Assembly: GCF_031344055.1 (NCBI RefSeq)
Contig: NZ_JADBEN010000002.1
From: Methylobacillus flagellatus_A
Lineage (GTDB): Bacteria > Pseudomonadota > Gammaproteobacteria > Burkholderiales > Methylophilaceae
Strand: one strand, 5' to 3'
Length of the DNA stretch: 64,000 nt
Made by a program: the position numbers and the translations under genes. Under the pieces are notes generated by a model. It ran no database searches. It saw nothing but the letters and a program-made list of their open reading frames with translations, and had not been told where the DNA came from. Below are positions 34,231-42,307 of the stretch, piece after piece (position 1 is the stretch's first letter; the number at the start of each line of letters is the position of its first letter).

Positions 34231-35427
34231 CTAACGGTAAATATGGCTACGGTTGTATGGATAATCCAGCATGCCTTGCGCATCGGGCTTGCCAGCGACG
34301 ATCTGGAACAAGGCCAGCCAGTTATGATCGAACGCGAACGCCGACCCCGCCATGTAGATGCGCCAGATGCGGTATTTACTCTCGCCGATCATGGACAATG
34401 CCTGCTCGCGATGCTGCTCCAGGCGCTCCACCCATTCCCACAGCGTCTTGCCGTAATGCGGACGCAGGTTTTCCGCATCCAGCGGCTCGAGGCCGGAAAG
34501 AGAAAGCTCCGCCAGCACGTTGGACACATGCGTCAGCTCGCCGCCGGGAAAGACGTATTCATCGATGAATTCGGCAATGCCGTTGCCCAGCCCGCTGCTC
34601 TTCACCGCCACCGAGGTGATGCCGTGGTTCATGACCAGCCCGCCGGTATTCAGCAGGCTGTAGATCTTGTCGAAATACAGCCGGAGGTTCTTGCGGCCGA
34701 CATGCTCGAACATGCCGACGCTGGCAATCTTGTCGAACGTCTCGTGCGCAGGCAGGTCGCGGTAGTCCATGAGCCTGACCTCCAGCCTATCCTGCCAGCC
34801 GCGCTCCTCTATCAGGCGCTGCACGTGGACATGCTGGTTGTCGGACAAGGTAATGCCTACCGCCTTCACGCCGTAATGCTCGACGGCATGCATCACCAGG
34901 CCGCCCCAGCCGCAACCGATATCGAGGAAGCGCTCCCCCGGCTTCAGCATCAGCTTGCGGCAGATATGGTCGAGCTTTTTTTCCTGGGCCAGGTCCAGGC
35001 TTTCGTCGCCATCGGCGAAATAAGCGCAGGAATAGACCCGCCGCCGATCCAGCCACAACCCGTAGAAATCATTGGAAACATCATAGTGGTAAGTGATATT
35101 GCGGCGGTCGCGGCTGCGGGTGTGGCGCCACCACCGCCAATCCTTGCGCGTCTCGGCATCGTTGCTCGCATCTACCCCGCAATAGGCCTGGCCCAGCGAC
35201 AAGATATCCTTCGCGCTGCCCAGCAAATCCACCCAGCCTTCGACATAGGCACGCGCCAGACCGCCCAAGGTCGGCTTGGCCAGCACGGCCAGGACTTTGG
35301 CATCGTTCACCAGGATCGATACCTTGGCATCCGCATCGCCTGCGAGTAATTCGCCGTTCCAGCTCACGGATACGGGCAAGCCGGTCAAACTCTTCTGGAT
35401 CTGGTTTTGCAGCAGCGCACTGAACAT
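34231..35427 (-). CDS. cfa: cyclopropane-fatty-acyl-phospholipid synthase
   Basis: A 398-residue CFA synthase. The SAM-binding motif is FLDIGCGWGGLVMHA near residue 168; YHYDVSNDFYGLWLD and MFEHVGRKNLRLYF are family marks. It methylenates unsaturated membrane acyl chains, often in stationary phase. Ribosome-binding site GGAGG. Divergent from cysH. Confidence 0.95.
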   Translation of the reverse strand: MFSALLQNQIQKSLTGLPVSVSWNGELLAGDADAKVSILVNDAKVLAVLAKPTLGGLARAYVEGWVDLLGSAKDILSLGQAYCGVDASNDAETRKDWRWWRHTRSRDRRNITYHYDVSNDFYGLWLDRRRVYSCAYFADGDESLDLAQEKKLDHICRKLMLKPGERFLDIGCGWGGLVMHAVEHYGVKAVGITLSDNQHVHVQRLIEERGWQDRLEVRLMDYRDLPAHETFDKIASVGMFEHVGRKNLRLYFDKIYSLLNTGGLVMNHGITSVAVKSSGLGNGIAEFIDEYVFPGGELTHVSNVLAELSLSGLEPLDAENLRPHYGKTLWEWVERLEQHREQALSMIGESKYRIWRIYMAGSAFAFDHNWLALFQIVAGKPDAQGMLDYPYNRSHIYR

Positions 35428-35606
35428 CCCTTACCTCCATAGACTAAGCGTTTGATTTTTTTATAAGCCGCTCCAACATTCCTCATACGGCCAATAATGG
35501 ATAGCGTGCAATCAGGCTAGTGCCAATGTAATCGGAGCGGCGCTTTGTTACAATAAGTCACTTACCTTATGTCGACTTTAGTCGATCCTTCAATACGGAG
35601 TAAAGC
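35428..35606 (+). promoter_or_regulatory. divergent cfa/cysH control region
   Basis: 179 bp. Toward cysH, TTGTTA, a 17-nt spacer and TATGTC (about 35546-35574) form a weak promoter, followed by a GTCGA direct repeat. The ATAAG/CTTAT inverted repeat lies across it. No ORF. Confidence 0.35.
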
Positions 35607-36227
35607 ATGCAACTGGACTTGGCAAAAATCAACGTAGAATTGGGACGCGACGCGGAAAAACTGGTGGAATGGGCTCTTGGCCTGAACAAGAAAGCCATCG
35701 TCACGACCAACTTCCGCCCTTTCGAGGCCGTCATCCTGCACATGGTCGCCAAAATCCGGCCCGACACCCCAGTGATCTGGATGGACAGCGGTTACAACAC
35801 CGAAGCGACCTACCGCTTTGCAGACGAAGTTACGAACCAGCTCAAACTCAACCTGAGCATCTACCTGCCCAGGCGCTCCCGCGCCCACCAGGAGGCCGTT
35901 GACGGCCCCGTTCCGGCACTTGATGACCCGCGCCACGCCGCGTTTACGGAAGAAGTCAAACTGGAACCCTTCGCACGCGCCCTGCGTGAAACCGCACCTG
36001 AAGTCTGGTTCACCGCCCTCCGCGCCACCGATACCGCAGTACGCGCCCAAATGGACCCGGTCAGCATCAACCCGGACGGCTTGATCAAGGTCGCGCCTTT
36101 ATTGCACTGGACCTCAAAAGACCTGTATCAATACCTGACTGCACACAACTTACCGAACAACTTCGACTACTTCGACCCGACCAAGGGCGAAGAAAACCGC
36201 GAGTGCGGCTTGCATCTTTCGCACTAA
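35607..36227 (+). CDS. cysH: phosphoadenylyl-sulfate reductase (short CysH)
   Basis: A 206-residue CysH. TTNFRPFEAVILHM is the PP-loop region, then VIWMDSGYNTEATYRFADEV, and the C-terminal catalytic ECGLH at residues 199-203. Cys200 is the only cysteine, so the CC...CxxC ligands of [4Fe-4S] APS reductases are absent; that points to a PAPS-type enzyme. It is shorter than the usual 235-245 residues. It stands 4.4 kb from cysDN. Confidence 0.9.
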   Translation: MQLDLAKINVELGRDAEKLVEWALGLNKKAIVTTNFRPFEAVILHMVAKIRPDTPVIWMDSGYNTEATYRFADEVTNQLKLNLSIYLPRRSRAHQEAVDGPVPALDDPRHAAFTEEVKLEPFARALRETAPEVWFTALRATDTAVRAQMDPVSINPDGLIKVAPLLHWTSKDLYQYLTAHNLPNNFDYFDPTKGEENRECGLHLSH

Positions 36228-36244
36228 GCCTCTAAGGCTGAAAT

Positions 36245-36270
36245 AGAAAGGGGAGCCTTCTCCCCTTTTT
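36245..36270. terminator. bidirectional terminator between cysH and pqqE
   Basis: Stem AAAGGGGAG / CTCCCCTTT with CCTT loop and a T-run. Confidence 0.9.
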
Positions 36271-36276
36271 CATTAA

Positions 36277-37470
36277 TTAAGGCAATGCGTGGAATTCTTC
36301 CACCAACTCCCTATTCTCACCCTCAATCAGCTTGCGCGAGTTCTTGTCGTTGCGGAAGAGGATGGGCTGCGCCTGCAGGTAAGGCTTTTGCGCATTGGCG
36401 ATGGCTTCGTCGATCAAGTGCCGGTGCGGCGACTTGGTGCAAACGGGGTCAGCCGCCTCGGCGTCGCCTGAGAGCAGGAAGGCCTGGCAGCGGCAGCCTC
36501 CGAGGTCTTTCTCTTTTTCCGGGCAGCTGCGGCAGGGTTCTTTCATCCAATCGTCGCCGCGGTATTTATTGAATGCGGGCGACTCTTCCCAAACCCATTT
36601 CAGGCCATTGGCCTTGACGTTGGGAAAGCTCATGTTGGGCAATACGCGCGCCGAATGGCATGGCAGCACGTCGCCGTTGGCAGTGACGATCATGAACACT
36701 TCGCCCCAGCCGTTCATGCATTTCTTTGGACGGTTGGAGAAGTAGTCCGGCACCACGAAGAATATCTTCATTTTGTTGCCGACTTTTTCACGGAAGGCAT
36801 TGGTGATGGCCTCTGCCTCGTCGATCTGCTCCTTGGTCGGCATAAGCTGGCTGCGGTTGACCAGGGACCAGCCGTAATATTGAGTATTCGCCAGTTCGAC
36901 GAAGTCCGCCCCCAGCGCTTCCGCCATTTCGAGGATTTCCTTGACGTGCTTGATATTGAAGCGGTGGATCACGACGTTGAGCACCATGGGATAGCCATGG
37001 GCCTTAATCATGGCGGCGACTTTCTTTTTGAGCTCGAAGGTGCGGGTGCCGGTGATGAAGTTGTTGATTTCCTCGGTAATGTCGTGCATGGAAAGCTGGA
37101 TATGGTCCAGCCCGCCCTCCTTGAAGGCGCTGATGCGCTTTTCCGTGAGGCCGACGCCGGAGGTGATGAGGTTGGTGTAATACCCAAGGCTGCTGGCCTC
37201 GGCAATAATCTCCTCAATATCGTCTCGCAAGAGCGGCTCACCGCCGGAGATACCTAATTGCAATGCGCCAAGCTTGCGCGCATCGCGCAGGGCTTGTATC
37301 CATTGCTCGGTGCTCAGCTCGTTCTTTGTGTGCTTGTCGTAATCGGTAGGGTTATAGCAGAAGGCGCAATGCAAGGGGCAGCGATATGTCACCTCGGCCA
37401 GCAGCCACAAGGGTTGGGTGTTGGTCTTGGAGGCGGCAACGCCGTTGTTTTGTTGAACCGGTGTACTCAT
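36277..37470 (-). CDS. pqqE: PQQ biosynthesis radical SAM enzyme PqqE
   Basis: A 397-residue radical SAM protein. The cluster motif CPLHCAFC is at residues 31-38 and the SAM-binding GISGGEPLLR follows. A C-terminal SPASM domain has CRSCPEKEKDLGGCRCQA. It links Glu and Tyr of PqqA, with PqqD as chaperone. AAGGAG lies upstream of the ATG. Last gene of pqqABCDE. Confidence 0.97.
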   Translation of the reverse strand: MSTPVQQNNGVAASKTNTQPLWLLAEVTYRCPLHCAFCYNPTDYDKHTKNELSTEQWIQALRDARKLGALQLGISGGEPLLRDDIEEIIAEASSLGYYTNLITSGVGLTEKRISAFKEGGLDHIQLSMHDITEEINNFITGTRTFELKKKVAAMIKAHGYPMVLNVVIHRFNIKHVKEILEMAEALGADFVELANTQYYGWSLVNRSQLMPTKEQIDEAEAITNAFREKVGNKMKIFFVVPDYFSNRPKKCMNGWGEVFMIVTANGDVLPCHSARVLPNMSFPNVKANGLKWVWEESPAFNKYRGDDWMKEPCRSCPEKEKDLGGCRCQAFLLSGDAEAADPVCTKSPHRHLIDEAIANAQKPYLQAQPILFRNDKNSRKLIEGENRELVEEFHALP

Positions 37471-37508
37471 GTTTTCTGCTCCTTCCGCAATGCGCCTGCC
37501 ACAGGCCG

Positions 37509-37829
37509 CTAATTACGTTTCTCCAGCCAGGCCTTTTCCAGCGCAAGGTCAAGCATGGCGATCACGTCAGCCTCGATGTCCGCCACGTCGGGAAAGGCGG
37601 CCTGAACATCGGCCACGATGTCAGCGACGCTGCGTTGGCCGTCCACGCGCTTGATAACTTCGCCAGCCCCGCCGTTGAGCTTGATCATGCCCTCGGGAAA
37701 CAGCAGCACGTAGCATTGCTGCGCTTCTTCCCATTGGAAACGGTAATGGCGCGCAATGGCATAGACGTCGCCTGCGGAGACGACGCTGGCGTTATCCGCC
37801 TTATCGTGGTTGTCTGAGATAGTCGACAT
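37509..37829 (-). CDS. pqqD: PqqA-binding protein PqqD
   Basis: A 106-residue PqqD with a winged-helix core: YRFQWEEAQQCYVLLFPEGMIKLN and GEVIKRVDGQRSVADIV. It holds the PqqA peptide for PqqE. It overlaps the end of pqqC by 29 bp. Confidence 0.95.
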   Translation of the reverse strand: MSTISDNHDKADNASVVSAGDVYAIARHYRFQWEEAQQCYVLLFPEGMIKLNGGAGEVIKRVDGQRSVADIVADVQAAFPDVADIEADVIAMLDLALEKAWLEKRN

Positions 37830-38553
37830 TCTGTTCTACCTTGATGTTGGTTGAGGCGAGCATGATGGCATCAGCGATGACCCATAGCACATCCAGCTTG
37901 AATTGCAGGATATCCAGCGCCTTTTCCTGCAACTCACGGCTCTGGCTGAAGTAATCCAGGGTCACGGCGAGCCCTTGCTCGACATCGCGCCTGGCTTCGG
38001 TCAGGCGCTTCTTGAAATAGACCAGCCCTTCTTCCTTGACCCAGGGATACATGCTGGGCCAGGAGCTGATGCGCTGTTGATGGATATGTGGCGCAAACAG
38101 TTCGGTCAGGGAGGAACATACCGACTCCTGCCATGGCCGTTGCTTGGCAAAATTAACATAGGCATCCACGGCAAACCTTACGCCGGGCGCGACGAACTTG
38201 AGGGAAGTCACGTCTTCACGGCTCAGGCCGACTGCCTGGCCGAGCTGTATCCATGCCTCGATGCCGCCGACGTTATTTGCATCTCCGTCATGGTCGATAA
38301 TGCGCTGGATCCAGCCCTTGCGGATTTCCTTGTCCGGGCAGTTGGACATGATGGCCGCGTCTTTCTGCGGAATGCTGATCTGGTAATAGAAGCGGTTGGC
38401 GACCCAGCATTGCAATTGCTCGCGCGTGAGCTTGCCTTCGTACATCATCACGTGGAACGGATGGTAGATATGGTATCCCCTGCCCTTGTCGCGCAATTGC
38501 TGCTCGAACTCTTCGCGTGTCCAGGGAGTGTTGCCTATCACAGGTGCGTTCAT
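37801..38553 (-). CDS. pqqC: pyrroloquinoline-quinone synthase PqqC
   Basis: A 250-residue PqqC, a cofactorless oxidase that performs the final ring closure and oxidation. Marks: KGRGYHIYHPFHVMMYEGKL, YYQISIPQKDAAIMSNC and SVCSSLTELFAPHIHQQRIS. AGGAGAAGG precedes the ATG; 9 bp from pqqB. Confidence 0.97.
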   Translation of the reverse strand: MNAPVIGNTPWTREEFEQQLRDKGRGYHIYHPFHVMMYEGKLTREQLQCWVANRFYYQISIPQKDAAIMSNCPDKEIRKGWIQRIIDHDGDANNVGGIEAWIQLGQAVGLSREDVTSLKFVAPGVRFAVDAYVNFAKQRPWQESVCSSLTELFAPHIHQQRISSWPSMYPWVKEEGLVYFKKRLTEARRDVEQGLAVTLDYFSQSRELQEKALDILQFKLDVLWVIADAIMLASTNIKVEQNVDYLRQPR

Positions 38554-38562
38554 GTCCTTCTC

Positions 38563-39480
38563 CTAGAGAATAATGTCCAGGCCGTCATAGGCGACCTCGA
38601 TACCATGTTTTGTCAATTCTGCACGCTCTGCGGAATCCTCGCGCAGAATCGGGTTGGTGTTGTTGATATGGATCAACACACGGCGCGCATTGGGGTAAGC
38701 ATCCAGCACCTCGATCATGCCGCCTGGGCCCGACTGCGGGTTATGGCCGATGTCGCGTGCCTTCTTGGTCATCAGGCCCATATCGATCATTTCGGTATTG
38801 GTCCAGAACGTGCCGTCCACCATGATGCAGTCCGCCTGCTCCATCAGGGCTGGCAGGTGAGGCTCGATCTCGCCCAGGCCTGGCGCATAGAAAGCTTTCT
38901 TGCCGTTGTTGAGGTCTTCGATCAGCACGCCAATGGTGTCGCCTGGATGCGGATCGTTACGATGCGGCGAATACGGCGGCGCAGCACTTTTCAGGGCGAC
39001 AGCGGTAAAACGCAAGCCGGGCGCATTTTCCACGCTGAAGCTGTTTTTCCCGTCGATCGGGATGTCGTGGCGGTTCACGCCGCAATAATGGCCGAGAATG
39101 TTGAGCAAGGGGTTACCGGTGGTCAGGTCCTGGTACACCATGTCGGTACAGTAAATCTCGCGCTTGACCTGGCCCTCGCGCAACATCAGCAGGCCTGTCG
39201 TATGGTCGATCTGCGCGTCTATCAGCACGATGCCCACGATCCCGCTATCGCGGATCGCACGGCCAGGCTGCAACGGGGCGAATTCCTGGATTTGCTGCAG
39301 AATGTCGGGGGAAGTGTTGAACAGTACCCAGTTGACGCCATCGGCGCTGACGCAGATGGACGACTGCGTGCGTTTTTTTGCCTTGATCGTGCCTTTGCGC
39401 AAGCCGTCGCAATTCGGGCAATTGCAGTTCCATTGCGGGAAACCGCCGCCTGCTGCCGATCCTAGAACATGAATATGCAT
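38563..39480 (-). CDS. pqqB: PQQ biosynthesis protein PqqB
   Basis: A 305-residue PqqB of the metallo-beta-lactamase fold. MHIHVLGSAAGGGFPQWNCN, then LIDAQIDHTTGLLML and VDGTFWTNTEMID, with RVLIHINNTNPIL near the C-terminus. ATG 39480 has AAAAGG 6 nt upstream; the frame extends upstream but that part runs through a hairpin. Confidence 0.96.
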   Translation of the reverse strand: MHIHVLGSAAGGGFPQWNCNCPNCDGLRKGTIKAKKRTQSSICVSADGVNWVLFNTSPDILQQIQEFAPLQPGRAIRDSGIVGIVLIDAQIDHTTGLLMLREGQVKREIYCTDMVYQDLTTGNPLLNILGHYCGVNRHDIPIDGKNSFSVENAPGLRFTAVALKSAAPPYSPHRNDPHPGDTIGVLIEDLNNGKKAFYAPGLGEIEPHLPALMEQADCIMVDGTFWTNTEMIDMGLMTKKARDIGHNPQSGPGGMIEVLDAYPNARRVLIHINNTNPILREDSAERAELTKHGIEVAYDGLDIIL

Positions 39481-39519
39481 ATCAGCCTTTTTATATAATT
39501 CGATTTTTGCTGATGAATT

Positions 39520-39541
39520 GCCGGGAACCTCGGTTCCCGGC
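39520..39541 (-). terminator. pqqA-pqqB intergenic hairpin
   Basis: Perfect 10-bp repeat GCCGGGAACC / GGTTCCCGGC with a minimal loop, 27 bp after pqqA. No U-tract follows, so it fits partial attenuation or RNA processing that leaves more pqqA than pqqBCDE message. Confidence 0.7.
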
Positions 39542-39567
39542 GATCGCGTCACTTACAATCGACTCGC

Positions 39568-39639
39568 TTAGCGATTGCAAACGTACATAGTGACTTCAAA
39601 ACCGAAACGCATTTCAGTAACTTCTGGCTTGGTCCACAT
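39568..39639 (-). CDS. pqqA: PQQ precursor peptide PqqA
   Basis: A 23-residue peptide beginning MWTKPEVTEMRFGFEVTMY. Glu15 and Tyr19 (E-x3-Y) are the residues joined to form PQQ. AAGGAG precedes the ATG at 39639; the longer in-frame start at 39753 is not credible. First gene of the pqq operon. Confidence 0.97.
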   Translation of the reverse strand: MWTKPEVTEMRFGFEVTMYVCNR

Positions 39640-39763
39640 AATACTCTCCTTTAAATTGAATTGATTTATATCGCTGCCGCCGGGCAAAAACACCTCGCAA
39701 CAACGTGAGTGCATTGTGCAATGAGGACGCCTCAGGAAACAGTGCGAAAACACCGAAAGTCAT

Positions 39764-39780
39764 CTCATGATTATCATGAG
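39764..39780 (-). promoter_or_regulatory. palindrome in the pqqA control region
   Basis: Perfect palindrome CTCATGAT-T-ATCATGAG, 125 bp upstream of pqqA. A GATAAT -10-like box overlaps it and TTGTTC lies 16 nt upstream. It may be an operator; the leader to pqqA would be about 110 nt. Confidence 0.4.
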
Positions 39781-39822
39781 TCAATCAAGGAGAACAAGCC
39801 GCAACAAGGGCCGGAAAGCAAT

Positions 39823-39842
39823 CAGGCCTCTTGCGAGGCCTG
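39823..39842 (-). terminator. hairpin after hisC
   Basis: Perfect stem CAGGCCTC / GAGGCCTG with a GCAA tetraloop on the minus strand, 11 bp after hisC. Only a weak T-rich tail follows. Confidence 0.65.
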
Positions 39843-39853
39843 ACGATGGGGAA

Positions 39854-40963
39854 TTAAGCGCGTGTTTTCAATATGTGTTCAAGCACTTCGAGGAAACGCG
39901 CATTTTCGGCGTGCAGACCGATGCTTACCCGCAGGTAGTCCGGCATTTCATACGCCGCAACCGGCCTCACGATCACGCCGTGCTTGAGCAGTTGCTGATA
40001 CACGTCCCCGGCCTGCGCCACGTGGAAGCTGACGAAGTTGCCATACGAGGGAATATAGCTCAAACCGAGCCGGACCAAGCCTTGCGTGACCTGCACCATG
40101 CCGGCCTGGTTCAGCGCATAACTGCGCTCGACAAATTCATCGTCCTCCAATGCGGCCACCGCCGCCGCCTGGGCTACGCTATTGACATTGAAGGGCTGGC
40201 GCACCCTGTTCATCAAATCCGCAACCACGGGCGAGGTAACGCCAAATCCGACGCGCAAGCCTGCCAAGCCATATGCTTTGGACAAGGTCCTGGAAATCAG
40301 CAGGTTATCGAACTCATCCAACCAGGAAAATGCCTCGGACTTGAGATCGGCCGCAAGATATTCGTCATAAGCCTCATCCAGCACCACCAATACCTGTTTG
40401 GGCACCTTGGCGAGAAAATCGCGCAAGGCTTGCTTGCCAAGCAAGGTGCCGGTCGGATTGTTGGGATTGGCAATGAAGATGATACGGGTCTTGTCCGTGA
40501 TTGCCGCCAGCATTGCATCCAGGTCGTGGCCGAAATCCCGGGCAGGCACACTGATACCGACCGCCCCCGTGGCCTGCGTCACCAAGGCATAGACTGCGAA
40601 CGCATGCTGGGCGTATACCGCTTCAGTGCCAGGCGTAAGGAACGCACGGGCGGCAAGCTCAAGGATGTCGTTGGAACCATTGCCGAATACCAGTTGATCC
40701 GGCTGCAGCTTGAATTTGCGGCACACGCAGTCGCGCAGGGCGAAGCTATTACCGTCAGGATAGCGCGCGATATCCTCCAGCGCCTCCTGCATGGCTTCAT
40801 AAGCCTTAGGGCTGACGCCCAATGGATTTTCATTGGAAGCCAGCTTGATGATGGCCTCCGGCTTGAGCCCCATTTCCCGTGCAAGCTCGGTAATCGGCTT
40901 GCCCGGCTGGTAGGGCGCAATCGCGCGAATGTTGGACGGCGCAAGGTCGCACAGCCTGGTCAC
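39854..40963 (-). CDS. hisC: histidinol-phosphate aminotransferase
   Basis: A 369-residue class I/II aminotransferase of the HisC family. IKLASNENPLG, the PLP lysine in SRTLSKAYGLAGLRVG, and RPVAAYEMPDYLRVSIG. In such gene orders it often also transaminates aromatic precursors. GTG 40963 follows AAGGA with 8-nt spacing. It lies 44 bp after the diguanylate cyclase gene. Confidence 0.93.
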   Translation of the reverse strand: MTRLCDLAPSNIRAIAPYQPGKPITELAREMGLKPEAIIKLASNENPLGVSPKAYEAMQEALEDIARYPDGNSFALRDCVCRKFKLQPDQLVFGNGSNDILELAARAFLTPGTEAVYAQHAFAVYALVTQATGAVGISVPARDFGHDLDAMLAAITDKTRIIFIANPNNPTGTLLGKQALRDFLAKVPKQVLVVLDEAYDEYLAADLKSEAFSWLDEFDNLLISRTLSKAYGLAGLRVGFGVTSPVVADLMNRVRQPFNVNSVAQAAAVAALEDDEFVERSYALNQAGMVQVTQGLVRLGLSYIPSYGNFVSFHVAQAGDVYQQLLKHGVIVRPVAAYEMPDYLRVSIGLHAENARFLEVLEHILKTRA

Positions 40964-41007
40964 GATAGGTTTCCTTTGAACATGGTATTGAATTCGAACA
41001 CGGGCGA

Positions 41008-42165
41008 TCAAGCGTAGTTTGATTCGCGCCTGCCCTCGCGCTTGGCGTCATACATGGCATGATCCGCACGCCGGATGACGTCTACCGCCGACACGTCCCG
41101 GTATGGGAAGACACAGATACCGATGCTGGCGGACAGGTCACGGATCGGCGGCAGTCCATCCAGGATGATGGGGGCCAGGAACTGCCGCTTCAACTTCTCG
41201 GCCATGACCTCGGCGGCTTCCGCACTCCCGATATCGCGTGCAAGCACGAAGAATTCATCGCCGCCCAGCCGCGCCAGGGTATCGGCCTCGCGCATAGTGT
41301 ATTTGAGGCGTGTCGCCACCTCCTTCAACACGATATCGCCGATGAGGTGGCCGTAGGTATCGTTGATCGGCTTGAACTTGTCCAGGTCGATGAACAAGCC
41401 GGCGCATACCTGGTTGTTACGCACCGAAAAGTTGATCGCCTGCTCGATGCGGTCAAGCAGCAATTCACGGTTGGGCAGACCGGTCAGGCGGTCATGCAAC
41501 GCACGCTCCTGCTGGCGCTGGCGCTCGTTGTCTAGGTCCTTCTCGCGCAAGAACAATTCCCGGCTCTGCTTTTCAGACACATAGCTAGCGAAGCCGCCGA
41601 CAATATTCGCGGAGAGGATGAATACGTCATAAATCAGTACCTGCAATGGCGGCAGCGATCTCAAAAACAGGAACATGATGTTGAACACCAAGAACAACAC
41701 AATGCCGACCAGGGTCGAGTTGAAAAATCGCAGCCCCGAGAAGGTATAGGTCCAGAACACCATGACCACCAAGCCGGTATAGTAGAAATTGATGGCGGCC
41801 ACGGGCATGTAGCTCACCTGGGCTAATAGTCCCAGGCCGCTGAACAAGGCGACGATGGCGAGGAACAACTGGTTGTATTTCAGGAAATGTCGATAGAATG
41901 AAAGCCAGAACACCGCGAAAAACAGCATTACCGCCATAGTACGGATATACCAGACATGGACAAAGGCATCCGGCTTGACGAACAACGGGTCCAGCAAGCC
42001 GTAGAGCATGGTCATGACGGCCCCGACCACCAGGGCCAAGCGTGAATGCCTTCGCAAACTGGAAATGGCGTGCAATTGATAAAGCGCTTCCAGGCGCTCA
42101 TTCTCGAAACTCAGCGTCCATTTGCGTAGCGAAGCAGACCATAACAAGTTCTGGCTAATCGGCAT
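41008..42165 (-). CDS. membrane diguanylate cyclase (GGDEF)
   Basis: A 385-residue protein with about five membrane segments (residues 43-190), a short coiled linker (200-222) and a GGDEF domain. The active-site GGDEF is intact at residues 301-305, and RxxD at 292-295 is a product-inhibition I-site. It should make cyclic di-GMP and be feedback-inhibited. The sensory membrane part is not a named family I recognise. It is inserted between pheA and hisC. Confidence 0.92.
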   Translation of the reverse strand: MPISQNLLWSASLRKWTLSFENERLEALYQLHAISSLRRHSRLALVVGAVMTMLYGLLDPLFVKPDAFVHVWYIRTMAVMLFFAVFWLSFYRHFLKYNQLFLAIVALFSGLGLLAQVSYMPVAAINFYYTGLVVMVFWTYTFSGLRFFNSTLVGIVLFLVFNIMFLFLRSLPPLQVLIYDVFILSANIVGGFASYVSEKQSRELFLREKDLDNERQRQQERALHDRLTGLPNRELLLDRIEQAINFSVRNNQVCAGLFIDLDKFKPINDTYGHLIGDIVLKEVATRLKYTMREADTLARLGGDEFFVLARDIGSAEAAEVMAEKLKRQFLAPIILDGLPPIRDLSASIGICVFPYRDVSAVDVIRRADHAMYDAKREGRRESNYA

Positions 42166-42307
42166 ACTCCCCCTTCAACAACAGATCATTTCCCCGATAA
42201 TTCGCAAGCACGCACTACCCGCCTCAAACTTCCCGAACGAGGCAACGAAATACTATCATGCAGCTTGCGCTAATTCCGCGCCAGACGTTGCATCTGGCAC
42301 ACCCGCA

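Noticed and set aside
37903..39465. 520-residue plus-strand frame opposite pqqB and pqqC
   Set aside because: Both pqq genes are strongly supported; the frame crosses their boundary without a start signal.
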